This document shows, piece after piece, positions 35,690 to 47,389 of a stretch of 64,000 nt of DNA; within the stretch, counting starts at the first letter, position 1, and each line of letters opens with the position of its first letter. The notes under the pieces are model-generated. The model was not told the DNA's origin, searched no databases, and worked only from the letters and a program-made list of their open reading frames with translations. Source of the stretch: Mytilus edulis (Eukaryota; Mollusca; Bivalvia; Mytilida; Mytilidae); NCBI RefSeq assembly GCF_963676685.1, contig NC_092356.1:41565601-41629600 (forward strand), given 5' to 3'. The position numbers and the translations under genes were made by a program.

Positions 35690-36130
35690 ATGAATAAAGG
35701 CAACAGTAGTATACCGCTGTTCAAACTCATAAATCCATGGACAAAAAACAAAATCGGGGTAACGAACTAAAACCGAGGGAAACGCATCAAATACAAGAGG
35801 AGAACAACGACACAACAATACAATGTAACACACACAGAAACGGACCAAGCATCAGACAAAATCCCACGAGAATAACAAACACAACATCAAAACCAAATAC
35901 ATGAACTTGGGATAGACAAGTACCGTGACACGTCTTATCGCAATGTAAATGTACACTCAAAAATAAGAGAAAACAAACGACGCAACGTTAAAATGTAACA
36001 CACACAGAATATGACAGTTGTTTTCCATTCGTCTAGTGTTTTTGGGTTTTTGATTTGGCCATTTTATTTCGTTTATCGATATACTTTCCTCGGAGTTCGA
36101 TACTTTTGTTATTTCATTTTTTCGGGTTGG
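35690..36130 (-). repeat. Family G copy with adjoining family B piece
   Basis: 35690-36000 is the inverse of 9560-10010 over almost its whole length, starting AAAGGCAACAGTAGTATACC and ending in CGCAATGTAAATGTACACTC. 36005-36130 is a forward family B block (TTTTCCATTCGTCTAG and on). Confidence 0.75.
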
Positions 36131-36139
36131 CAGTTAGTT

Positions 36140-37670
36140 TCATTAATGAACATTTATGAACATTGATAGGAAAACAAATATAAAGTTTGTAACATAAATC
36201 TGCTTTTTCTGTTGTTTCTTTAGAAGTTAAGTATTTTGTTTAAATTTATGTTGTTACATGCTGTGGAAACATAAAAATCCCCACAAATGATACAGCAGCC
36301 TTTAATGACGCTGAAAAGTTTTCAATACGGCTTGTAACAGTAGACAAATCGTATCGAAAGCCATTGTTTGTCCGCACCTAGAAGATTGACAGTTAAATTA
36401 GTTCCTTAAAGGAAATACACAAAGAGACACAACAACCATTGACGAGAATTCTCAATTTATTTTACCGTTTCTTTAAAATCGTGAGCAGTGTGTTCCAACA
36501 AGAAAGATAACTCGTGTGTCAGTATTAATATTATGCCCATCATTTTGCAAAGTTTGTAACTTTTTATCAACAGTAATTAATTGATTTAATCACTTTTAAA
36601 CTGTTGAAGCATAAACATCATTTCTGAGAAAACTGCAGAACATTTGGTAACTTAATTTATGATAAATCGAGACAATTGCATGTGGAAAAGACCAAGCTGA
36701 GATGAAAATGTTTAATAATAATAAAGTGATTGATGTTTCATACAAAGAAGGATGTGATTACTCTTTCAGTGAAACAAGTCCTACTACATTTGGAGCTCGT
36801 GTGATTTCGATTCCCTTTACTCTTTTGTCATCTGTTAATTAATGAATTTATACCTTGTCTGATGGCCTATTGAACATTGGTTAACTACCTAGAATTTTAA
36901 GACTGCCATACATATACCAGTTGGAATTTAAAAACAGCTACCTTTCATGAAATTACCGGCCAAAGGTAGTGCAGATGCAAGTCAAGACAGATCAAAATCT
37001 GCCGAAAACGGTTACAAAATTTATTGTTTTGCAATTGCTAGCGGAACACCACACAGATATCTGCCGTACACAACAGTAAACATAATTTGAACGAAAGGCA
37101 ATCGGAAACATATATCAATTATCTGCGGTAGTCAAAGCGACATAAGCCTGTAAATGTTAGTGTACAAATACAAACTGAAATGAGAAAAAGTTGTATTTTC
37201 ATTGCCATACTTTAATAAAATCAAAGTACAGAAGTACTGAACATCGGATGACCGCAAGTTCTCGTGGAAGGTCACTAGCACTTGTGTAAAAAAATACATA
37301 TATATATACCTGAAAGTGAGGTTAATGTACAGATACATATTCTTTTCTGAGACAAGCTCGTGCGTGGATGATAAATATATAAATGACAGGGGATTCATCC
37401 TCACTGTTATAACTAATATATTGTAGTGATACACACATTATAATAATATTTGTAATGTATTTATAATTTTCATCCATTTTAAAAATTTTATTCTAGTAAT
37501 ATTGCAGTGTAAGTTCATAGTGGACCCTTTTCTGTAATACTTCGATTCTTTAAATTCATATTTTCCCGCACAGCGTTCTTGGGATATTCTTTAGCATGTC
37601 ATTATGATTACACAATTTTTCTGTACGTGTGCACAGATGTTAATGATTTTTTACTTAAGGACAAACAAAA
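36140..37670. other. Spacer downstream of the MSP gene
   Basis: No exon or repeat recognised. The 100-residue reverse frame at 37132-37434 is hydrophobic low-complexity sequence without flanking splice sites. Confidence 0.35.
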
Positions 37671-37675
37671 ATCAT

Positions 37676-37681
37676 TTTATT
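37676..37681 (-). terminator. Candidate poly(A) signal of the MSP gene
   Basis: AATAAA on the minus strand, 308 bp past the MSP-gene stop codon. Confidence 0.35.
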
Positions 37682-37988
37682 AATTTATGTTCTAAAAAAA
37701 TATTTTTATGAGTATTCATTGAAGAAATGAATTAATAAAAAGCGACAAGGAAAGTTAATTTGCACTCGATTCTGTCAGCGTATTTATACGATCGTTACCA
37801 GTCAAAAACGAAAGTCAAATCTATTTGGCAACAATATATTGGAATGCCCTCGCGGTCATAGTGATGCAATAAAAATTGCCCTATTCATTTATATATTGTC
37901 ACATTTCAAGTTTCACACCCTTGTCATTTAGATATACTAATCAACGGACGAAAAACGATTATCTCAGCATTGTTCGTAGGTGTTTCGT

Positions 37989-40900
37989 TTACTTCTTCTT
38001 TAACCACGGGACTTTCTTTCGAATATTGCCACCAAAATCTTTAACATCTGCATCTGTAGATTGGTGGCTACGAGCCATAGGTGAAAGGAACTAAAACGAA
38101 ATAAATCATATCATTAAAACAATTTCTGCAGGAAGAATAGCTTGGCTGCAAGAGTGAAAAACTGGACTAACACGAAACAAGCCTATCTATGTAAAACCTT
38201 CAATTAAATACTAGATATCAAAAGCATAAAACTTTAACCTCAACTTGAAGTACATATACTAGGTGATAGACTTCCAAATTGATTTCTCTTTGTGTCCTGT
38301 TCAGATACACATTCAGCTATGTCATGCTAAAAAGCAGTATCAGTGACGTCATGTGTTGTAATTATATTTTAAAATACGTGTAACATGTACAGCAGAATCT
38401 GATTACTTTTGAAGAACACCTTAGATCCGCGACCCCCGGTTTTCGGTGGGTTTCATATATTGCTCAGTCTTAAGTCTTAAGTTTTTTATGTTGGTTATTT
38501 GTTCCGTTGTTTGCCTTACTGTCGTTTTTCGCTTTTGCTTTGATATTGTCAGTTTGTTTTCGGCTTATGGGTTTGCATCTCCCTTTGGTATCTGTCGCCT
38601 GTCTTTTTGTACACATGGTTCTATCGTTGAATCAATCGGCAATCCTCGGGTGACTCCGCTTCTCCTTAGATGAGGTACGGAATCGGCCGAGTTGTGACGA
38701 TTGATCATTGAATATAATAGATATATGTGTGTGTTCAACTCAGTTATTTTATTGTTGTTGTTAATTTTGTTTATGTAACAAGTATAATGTTACTTATATG
38801 ACAAATAAAGATTATTATCATTGCCTCTTCGTCTAAGATATATGTTGTTATAAAAAATAAGGTTTTGCAATACTTCTTCATTTATTGAGTGATAATTAAA
38901 ACATAAATGGTAGAATAATAAGTTTATCCACGTACCTCCTCATCCAAATTATGTTTAATAACAAAAACTGCTGAAAGTCTTTTTTGATCTACGTCATCCT
39001 TATATTTTTCAAACTGAAAATAAAACAATCGTATTTCACGTCTTCGTATACAAAGTTTTAAATTGGACATAATAAGTTGATAAGGTTTGACTAGAATTAA
39101 AACCGGTTGTTGCTTCGGTCGCCTTAAATCAGGTAAAACAGGCCGTTAGTGTTCTCTTTTGGGTTCACGTTTTGATAGTTTGTGCAGGTAGTGTTTTGTT
39201 TATTGTTGAGGACAATATACGGAAACATGTAGAGTAGTTGTTTATATCCTTACATTTCGTTTATGAAGGATATATATTTGGTTGATATCTCTTTGGCGGT
39301 TAAAACACGTCTTTATTTATCAATTTATGATGCTATTAGAATATTATAAGAGGCTATGTATCTCCCGCCAAACCCCAACACCCTTAAAAAAAATTGTAAG
39401 TGTTCATGTAAATTCAAGATGATAAAACTGTATTTTGCATATTTACTTAATGACTGTTTCCAACCTTTTGCCATAGTGTATCCATTTATAAAGGCATTAC
39501 CATTTCTATCATAGAAAGAGGAATTTATAGACATACCACATTTTCGTTGTCTTCTATGTCTTTAAGTGAAAGATAAAGGACCATGAACTTTAAATGCTGA
39601 TCAGTTCTCTGTCCTTGGTAATGAACTGTAATTGAAATATACATGATTTCAGAAATATATGCATATGTAAATCAGTCTTAGATACATGATTTTTTATGGC
39701 TCCGCAGCGAAGTTGTCGGTGCCATATAGTTTTACCCCTGTCCGTAATTCCGCCATTCTGTCATTCCTCAACAAACCATTATACAGAGTTTTTTTTCTAA
39801 ACACCTTCAGATATTGGGCTGAAATTTGGTATGTTAGTTCACCATGATGAGTAACAGATCAAGTTTAAGTTTCGTTCCGCTTTTCTAATTTTTGCCGAAA
39901 TTACTGGCTTCGGACTTGGATAAATTGTTGAAAATCACAGTTATACGGGTTTTTTTTTCAAAACGCCTTCAAATTGTGAGTTGAATTTTGATATGTGGGA
40001 CAACCATCATGTTTGTGTCAACATATGTTATTGAAATTGCAGTTTTTTAATTTTTTGAGACGGAGCCATTCGTGTCGCTTTGACACATCTAGCTTATTGG
40101 TTGTTATTGGATTTGAACTTGCTGCCAGTTACTGCCAGAACTCTCAGGTCTGTACTAAGTGTCTTTTTGCTTTTGGGATGTCTAAGTACCCGTCCACATG
40201 CATCCCTCAGCCACACCCACTCTTTGTTTTTGTTAATTGTATTTCTAATTGTATACATTTGATGAGTTAAGGCTTTTTCAACTGATTTATATGGTTTGAT
40301 CTTATATTTTGTACTGTTAAACCACTGTACCGGGTTAGGGGAAGGGTTATTAAAGTGCTTAAACACATGTTTTACCCCGCCACATTCCTTATGTGCCTGT
40401 ACCAAGTCAGGAGCCTTTAGTTCATTGGTTGCCGTTGGTTCATGTCTTTTACATATTTGCTTTTTCCTGATTTTGACTAGTAACAAAATCCCTGAAATAA
40501 TTAAGATCTTTTTTACAGATTCACTGATTAAATTCAGGGAATTTGTTAATAAGTTTATTCATTTTTAGCTTACCTGGCCCAAAGGGCCAAGTGAGCTTTT
40601 CCCATCACTTGGCGTCCGTCGTCCGTCGTCGTCGTCGTCCGTCGTCCGTCGTCGTTAACTTTTACAAAAATCTTCTCCTCTGAAACTACTGGGCCAAATT
40701 AAACCAAACTTGGCCACAATCATCATTGGGGTATCTAGTTTAAAAAATGTGTGGCGTGACCCGGCCAACCAACCAAGATGGCCGCCATGGCTAAAAATAG
40801 AACATAGGGGTAAAATGCAGTTTTTTGCTTATAACTCAAAAACCAAAGCATTTAGAGCGAATCTGACATGGGGTAAGTTGTTTATCAGGTCAAGATCTAT

Positions 40901-43900
40901 CTGCGCTCAAATTTTCAGATGAATCCGACAACCCGTTATTGGGTTGCTGCCCCTGAACTGGTAATTTTAGGGAATTTTTGCTGGTTTTGGCTATTATCTT
41001 GAATATTATTATAGATAGAGATAAACTGTAAACAGCAATAATGTTCAGCAAAGTAAGATTTACAAATAAGTCAACATGACCAAAATGGTCAGTTGACCCC
41101 TTTAGGAGTTATTGCCCTTTATAGTCAATTTTTAACCATTTTTCGTAAATCTTAGTAATCTTTTAGAAAAATCTTCTCCTCTGAAACTACTGGGCCAAAT
41201 TAATCCAAACTTGGCCACAATCATCTTTGGGATATCTAGTTTAAAAAATGTGTGGCGTGACCCGGCCAACCAACCAAGATGGCCACCATGGCTAAAAATA
41301 GAACATATGGGTAAAATGCACTTTTTTGCTTATAACTCAAAAACCAAAGCATTTAGAGCAAATCTGACATGTGGTAAAAGTGTTTATCAGGTCAAGATCT
41401 ATCTGTCCTGAAATTTTCAGATGAATCGGACAACCTGTTGTTGGGTTGCTGCCCCTGAATTGGTAATTTTAAGGAAATTTTGCTGTTTTTGGTTATTATC
41501 TTGAATATTATTATAGATAGAGATAAACTGTAAACAGCAATAATGTTCAGCAAAGTAAGATTTACAAATAAGTCAGCATGACCAAAATGGTCAGTTGACC
41601 CCTGAAGGAGTTATTGCCCTTTATAGTCAATTTTTAACCACGTTACGCGCGATGTTCGTACATGTAAGCGTAACACAACGTCGAGGATATTTCGTAACGT
41701 TCAAACCAAAAATTCGACTAAAACGTTGTTTTTAAGCAAGTGCGACATTCTTGTAAGACTCCGCAAAATCGACGGTGCTTTTTAACTACTTATCGAAAAT
41801 TGATGTATTTTAGTTTTTTGAAAAATTAAGAAAAATAACATTTTAAAAAATCATTAAATTCTAACATTATAAGAGCAGTGATAAGCAAACAATTGACGTT
41901 AATTTGAGTTGAGTTCGTTTTTACGTCAAAAAATGGTGATGCGACAATGTTGTAAGCCAGTGAAAAATCGCTCATAAATTATCATATATCATTTTTCAGG
42001 ATATTTGTCCTTAAATTCATAAAATTAAGCAAATTAATATTGATGTAGTAAATACAAAAACTAAACTTTTTTTCATTTTAGATGTATGTTTTTTGTTTCT
42101 CAAAACTGAAATACCAATTTTTTTTCCCGTGGGACAGATTTGCCCTTGTAGTATGGAACGCGTTTTTTTCTATGACGTCATCATAACGTCATAAAAAATG
42201 CATAAAAGACTGAAGGAATCATTCTGTTTAATAATGGAAAAAACTGTTTTACAAAATATTAAATAGTTTTGACGAAAATCATAGTTCAGTGTTTACAATA
42301 AATGAAATATGTTACGCGGGACAACCTAAAATTCGCCGTTTTTTTTTAAGTGAAGCTTGTCGCATGCAGCATAAAACATAGTTTCAACAATTATTTTTTT
42401 CGTTTTTATATTAAAAATTGTTACTTTTTAAAATACGTACAATAGCATTGACTATGATATCACAAAATTATATATTTTGGACTTGCATCTTGCCAACTAC
42501 ACCGAATTTTCAATGAGGTACGAATATCGCGCGTAACGTCAACCATTTTTTCGTAAATCTTAGTAATCTTTTACAAAAATCTTCTTCTCTGAAAATAGAA
42601 CATAGGGGTAAAATGCAGTTTTTGGCTTATAACTCAAAAACCAAAGCATTAAGAGCAAATCTGACAGGAAGTAAAATTGTTGATCAGGTCACGATCTATC
42701 TGCCCTGGAATTTTCAGATGAATCGGATAATCGGTTGTTAGGTTGCTGCCCCTGAATTGGTAATATTAAGCAAATTTTGCTTTTTTTTTGTTATTATCTT
42801 GAATATTATTATAGATAGAGAAAAACTGTCAACAGCAATAATGTACAGCAAAGTAAGAACTAAAAATAAGTCAGTATGACCAAAATAGTCAATTGACCCC
42901 CTAAGGAGTTATTGCCCTTCATAGTCAATTTTTAACAATTTCCTTAAAATTTGAAGATTTTCAATAACATTTTCCGCAGAAAGTACTGTTATAGATAGAG
43001 ATAATTGTAAGCAGCAAGAATGTTTAGTAAAGTAAGATCTACAAACACATCACCATCACCAAAACACAATTTTGTCATGAATCCATCTGTGTCCATTGTT
43101 TAATATTCACATAGACCAAGGTGAGCGACACAGGCTCTTTAGAGCCTCTAGTTTTAAAGTATTTCTGTGAAAAAAGCCTACTACAGTAACACTCAATATG
43201 TTTGAGGTTTTATTTTAATATCAAGTGAGCAGTTTTCATGCACTATACAACTGACATACTGTAGAACAATGGCTCAGACACAGAGGTCTTTAAATCAAAA
43301 GCAAACACAAACACAAAAGTTACTTCAAATAATTGAGGGAAAATTAAAGTGCAACATATAGAACTGGGGAAAATAAGATGAAATTATGGAACATGTTGTC
43401 AATGAGCCACAGAAAGAAGAGTTCAAGACAAAACAAGCTCTTACATTGTCTTATCACTACATTTTTTTTGTAAGAAAGTTACTATTTATTATAGTTCTTT
43501 TCTGTAATTACTGTATAAAATAAAACCAATTATATCAAATTTTTAAAATCAAATATAAAAACGGAACATAAGTTGATTGCTGTCATTAGAGAAGAAAAAC
43601 ACATATGTAAGGTATAAGAAATTGAGTGGGTTAGGATATGTGATCCAGTGGCAATATTACATGCATATCAGAGCAAGAGCATCTTATTGCTGCATGAAAA
43701 TTGATAGATAAAAAGCAAATAAGTGTTGTATTATTACATGTATAAATTTACCTACAAAATAACATTAATATTCACAAAATAATAATGAAATAAGATAACA
43801 GAAAATATACATGTAGATAAGAATACTGTGTTTTGTACTTGCATGTTTATAAAGTTCTAACCAAGCAAAAATAAAAAGTTTTACTTACTTTGGTCATATA

Positions 43901-46489
43901 TCAGATAAATGTATTGTATCACAATTTCTTAACTTTCTCAACTCTTTTAATCCAAATAAAGTAAATATTTTATTAAATGTAGGTATGAAGTTCTTCAATT
44001 TGGAGCTTTGAAAAATCGTTAAAAGCGCTATTCATCAGATGAAGATGTATTAGAGATATTATGTATGTCTTGAAGACATGTACAGGATAGTTCAGAAAAT
44101 TCACATATCAATAGGTCATGGTGGTAGGGACAAAATGGTATCAAAAGTACATAAATGTTTCATTCAAAGCTTTAGAACTTTACAAGAAACTTTGAGAGGA
44201 ATGCCAACTTAAAAAACTTAGAGCTGCTACAGTAAAGGTATTATTGTTAAGTCTATGATAAGCAAAGAGTTCAATTTTCCTAGTACAGGTTGATTTGATA
44301 CAGACATGCATTGAAAAGCAGGGCAATTATGTAACAGTAGATGTCACCAAAACTTGCCATGCAAAAATAAGTAAATTAACAGTGGTCAAAATATCCGTTT
44401 ACATGACTTTTAGTCATTAGCATTATACACTAATTCTAGCTCATAGTGTTTAATAAACAAATATATTTCAAAATCATTAGTGATCATTAGTCTATTATTA
44501 TCTTAATAAGAAAAACACATTTCTAATAGCAAGTTATACTTAATTGAAATCAGTGATTTTACAAAATCTCTAGCTCTATTTTCAGTGATTTTGTAAAATC
44601 CCTAAAATTTCAGGGATTTTACAAAACCACTGAAACTGTTAGTGATTTTACAAAACCACTGAAACTGTTAGTGATTTTACAAAATCACTGATTAGACCAG
44701 TGATTTTACAAAATCACTGATTTTACAAATTCACTGTAACATATATACATTCAGTCGTTAGTTTTCTCATTTGAATTGTTTTACTTACATTTGTCATTTC
44801 GGGACTTTTCATAGTTGACTATGCATGCAGTATGGGCTTTGCTGATTGATGAAGCCCAAACGGTGTCCTGTAGTTGTAAGTTTCTGTGTCATTTGGTCTC
44901 TAGTAATTATTACTTGTATTACTTGTCTGCCTCTTGTTACAGTGTACACTGTCTAGAGTGTTAATAAAAGTTGAAAGTTGAAAAGTAAAGAGGTGTCTCA
45001 TTGGCAATTACACCCCATCTTAATTATTATACAAACGGTATGGGTTTTTCTATTGTTGAAGGCCGCACGGTTTCCTACAAATTAATTGCTTACATCCACT
45101 TCATTTGAATTTTGGTCGTAATTTATCTCAAAGACAATCCTACCACATCTCCTTCTTATCATATAGGTATTGCCTTTATTGGTTTTTTTTTTTACATAAA
45201 GCAGGAAATTCGTTTTTTCGTTTGATTTTTTTTACATTTGTCATTTCTGGACCTTTTATAGCTGACTATTTTATAGCTATTAAAGGTTCAATACAATAGT
45301 TTTACCAAAGTTAAGTGATAAATCTAATTTTAACTTAATAGATATAAATGATCATGTTAAAGTAACCTTAAGACGTTAGAAAGTATATATTATTATCTTA
45401 CTATCGATTTTCCTTGAACTATTTCCAGATAAAACTTCAGAAATTGGCTTAACTTTAACAATATGTGGCAGAGTCGTTCTCACTTTAAATTTGACATCAT
45501 AATCTTCGTGATTTGTAATGGTAATGGTGCCATCACAGTCTTCTTTATAACTGCCTGTAAAATTAATGAAAAGAGAACATTTTAGGAAAAGATTGGAACT
45601 TTAAACTGTTATTTTTCTGATATTTAACATTACTAATACAATTAACATGTACATGTCGGCAGCATAGAAGGCTATACGAAAATATAAATATAAGTCAAAC
45701 CCTAAAAACATAACTTTAGTGTGACGCTTAAAGCGATTTGTTTTTTTAGATTTTATACTACGAAAATTAGATTTTATACTACGAAAATAGGCTACTTTCA
45801 AAATATGTTGGTGACTATAGATAAATCCAATGCTGAAACATCTTCTGGGTGACGGTTGCACAGGCACTCGTCTCAGAATTTTTTTCCCTATATATACCTT
45901 TATATAACAAGGTATATAGGAAATTTATTTTCTGAGACGAGTGCCTGTTGACGGTTGTGCGGCGATGATATTTCTAGCATGTATAAACAATTCAAATAGT
46001 ACCTCCTTCAAATTGTTATCATTTGTTTTAACTAAATCTTAATAGAGAAAATAAAATTGCAAAACACATGACGAAGAACAACAGATTTACTAGTTATGAC
46101 CATACATTCGTCAATACATGTGAAAATGCATAAGGCTTTATATAACGCAGCTAAACATGGCTAATTATGTTCAAAGGAAACAAAATTTACATTGAAATGG
46201 CCTTTTACTTTTAAAAAGAACCAAGAATTAGATGCAATGTAGTATTTCAATTGCATACTTCTCACATATAAAATCAGTTCTTAATTATAAACAAGACAGC
46301 ACACTTGAAACTAAAAATGATAAGTTTATAACCTTTTATTAAAATGTATGACGAGTAAACTGACTAAAAATAACTTGTTTACCTTAGTAACTGTATAAAT
46401 AGCTTAAATTTAAAAACATGAGATTGATAAATTTTAAAATCCTTACCGGACATATGAATAACTGAATTTGGTTCAATTTGAATTTTCAT
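37989..46489 (-). CDS. Single MSP-domain protein, VAP/major-sperm-protein fold (5 exons)
   Basis: Minus-strand exons 46489-46447, 45554-45402, 39625-39537, 39013-38936 and 38090-37989 join in frame (phases 1, 1, 0, 0) at GT-AG sites to give 154 residues. Residues 1-15 (MKIQIEPNSVIHMSG) form the first strand. Residues 24-42 (TITITNHEDYDVKFKVRTT) match the MSP signature in which Asn-rich and F-K-V-K-T-T segments pair. Residues 74-84 (DQHLKFMVLYL) match the H-K-F-M-V strand of VAP proteins, keeping Lys78 and Met80 at the positions that bind FFAT peptides. There is no coiled coil or membrane anchor; the protein ends in a basic KKVPWLKKK. Known MSP domains bind FFAT-like peptides at membrane contacts or polymerise in nematode sperm; which applies here is unknown. 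Introns are 892, 5776, 523 and 845 bp. No in-frame ATG lies upstream of the chosen start in the continuous frame. Confidence 0.87.
38405..38610 (+). repeat. Decayed Penelope-like 3' tail (family P) in intron 4 of the MSP gene
   Basis: CCCCGGTTTTCGGTGGGTTTC, GATATTGTCAGTTTGTTTTC and TTTGGTATCTGTCGCCTGTC follow the order of the 5377 copy with many changes. Confidence 0.5.
39690..40080 (+). repeat. Dispersed repeat of about 390 bp (family H)
   Basis: Starts TATGGCTCCGCAGCGAAGTT and ends GACGGAGCCATTCGTGTCGC, with two internal direct subunits that share a (A/C)AAAC(A/G)CCTTCA(A/G)AT block. I recall this element from mussel sequence. It is in intron 2 of the MSP gene, just upstream of exon 3. Confidence 0.55.
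40365..40470 (+). repeat. Family A partial copy
   Basis: ACCCCGCCACATTCCTTATG and TACCAAGTCAGGAGCC. The 130-residue reverse frame across 40094-40486 overlaps this repeat and is not a gene. Confidence 0.6.
40567..43151 (+). mobile_element. Family E element with three tandem units and a nested insertion
   Basis: Opens with the hairpin TGGCCCAAAGGGCCA and a GTC-rich run, and closes with AAGGTGAGCGACACAGGCTC and hairpin AGGCTCTTTAGAGCCT (43132). Units of about 500 bp start near 40671, 41172 and 42580; the third lacks part of its middle. A separate TIR element (41641-42540) is inserted between units 2 and 3. It is inverted relative to 28993-30328 and lies wholly in intron 2 of the MSP gene. Confidence 0.8.
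41641..42540. mobile_element. 900-bp TIR element nested in family E, 5-bp target duplication
   Basis: Ends: CGTTACGCGCGATGTTCGTA at 41641 against the complement of TACGAATATCGCGCGTAACG ending 42538, one mismatch. AACCA flanks it on both sides (41636-41640, 42541-42545). The uninterrupted sister unit at 41131-41160 reads straight through this point (TTTTTAACCATTTTTCG), which confirms the insertion. No transposase is recognisable. Confidence 0.85.
43272..44216 (+). pseudogene. Integrase-like transposon relic (KRBA2/Ginger-type zinc-binding segment)
   Basis: 44072-44213 encodes, without a stop, EDMYRIVQKIHISIGHGGRD followed by KMVSKVHKCF. The H..IGHGGRDKM signature is the start of the integrase-type zinc-binding region seen in KRAB-A domain-containing 2-like and Ginger-type transposon proteins. 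A short upstream frame (from ATG 43270, MAQTQRSLNQKQTQTQKLLQ) and a piece in another frame near 44029 may belong to the same dead gene. The catalytic core was not found. It lies in intron 2 of the MSP gene, on the opposite strand. Confidence 0.5.
44540..44742. repeat. Array of short palindromes related to CAGTGATTTTAC
   Basis: At least six copies of AGTGATTTTACAAAAYCACTG-like palindromes (22 bp) or their halves, separated by AAACTGTT or similar. The two central units repeat with a period of about 29 bp. A weaker relative (AAATCCCTGAA and TTCAGGGAATTT) lies at 40487-40545. Confidence 0.8.
44755..45270 (+). repeat. Two overlapping family A pieces
   Basis: First: TTAGTTTTCTCATTTGAATT to GGTGTCTCATTGGCAATTAC (about 44755-45010). 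Second: GTTGAAGGCCGCACGG near 45055 and TGTCATTTCTGGACCTTTTA near 45238. Confidence 0.7.
45859..45948. mobile_element. About 89-bp snapback element with 9-bp target duplication
   Basis: Almost the whole insert is one hairpin: ACAGGCACTCGTCTCAGAAT against ...TTCTGAGACGAGTGCCTGT, with TATACCTT and AAGGTATA near the loop. Perfect direct repeats TGACGGTTG flank it (45850-45858 and 45949-45957). It is in intron 1 of the MSP gene. A diverged relative is at 47656-47748. Confidence 0.8.
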
Positions 46490-46664
46490 ATTGAATATTT
46501 TCTTCCAGTTGAATATTTTTTTAGAAATATTTCGACACAACCATATTAATTTTATATGCACTACATTCTTAGACACACGTTAGATGTTTGTAAACACATC
46601 AATAGATCGATCTATGGAATATAAAATTAAAACAAATCAGGGAAAACTTGATCGACATATGATA

Positions 46665-46983
46665 TGAGGGTAGTAATTAATGCCCTTTATCTTCAGGCGT
46701 CAAACGGCCATGTTCGGCTACCATTAGCGTCAAATTGATTACAATGTTACCGCGATTCGTCAAAATATCCTTATAGATGTCTCAAATGATTATCGAGGGG
46801 CATTATCGTTACCGTTATTTTTGGAAAAAAATAAACGTGATTCGTCAAAATCATACGATTTTTTGATCGTCTAAAAGAAGGTGCATATTTTATCGCCGTT
46901 ATGCACCAAAAATTACCGTTAACGTCATTTGGCAAGAATTGTTACCATTATTCGTCATGAAGGTACTCCCATTACCACCCTCT
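46665..46983. mobile_element. 320-bp TIR element upstream of the MSP gene start
   Basis: Ends GAGGGTAGTAAT (46667) and ATTACCACCCTC (46970-46981) are inverted with one mismatch. The interior has several CGTCAAA motifs and CCGTTA / TAACGG-type sites. The left end is about 175 bp upstream of the MSP start codon, so it sits in the probable promoter region. Confidence 0.6.
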
Positions 46984-47389
46984 TATATAGTTCCAGGTTC
47001 AAACTACTATAGTAAGTTAATATTTGGTTCTTATCATAAGGCTCGAGCATTCGGGCGATCTTCTAATCAATTTGAAATCTAATCAATTTACATTTTTTAA
47101 AACTCGGAACTATACCATATCAGAAACACTCCTTTAATAGAGAGAGATAGTTATGCAAAGAATACAAACTATACAGTTACCACAAAGGTTATGTAAAAAT
47201 TTATAATGGATAAATGTTCAAGATGAAGCACATTTTATATTCGAACGTTTCATGCATTACCATTTAGAATAGATTTCTATATACAATGCTGAAGTGTTCA
47301 ACACAAGTACTAAGTTCAAGTAGCTTTTTATTCAAGAGAACCTTGAGGTATTGGAACTTACGGCACGGTCAAGCTGTGGCTTAGGCACA

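Noticed and set aside
37132-37434. 100-residue reverse frame
   Set aside because: Low-complexity Tyr/Leu/Ile-rich sequence with no splice flanks; probably 3' flank of the MSP gene.
38590-38710. Possible tRNA-like segment (CGGAATCGGCCGAGTTGTG)
   Set aside because: I could not fold a cloverleaf with conserved T-arm and anticodon; it adjoins a repeat tail.
40094-40486. 130-residue reverse frame
   Set aside because: It covers a family A fragment and adjacent repeat; no domain.
40710-41411. Two similar frames of 70 and 66 residues
   Set aside because: They occupy the same place in tandem units 1 and 2 of family E and reflect repeat similarity, not a gene.
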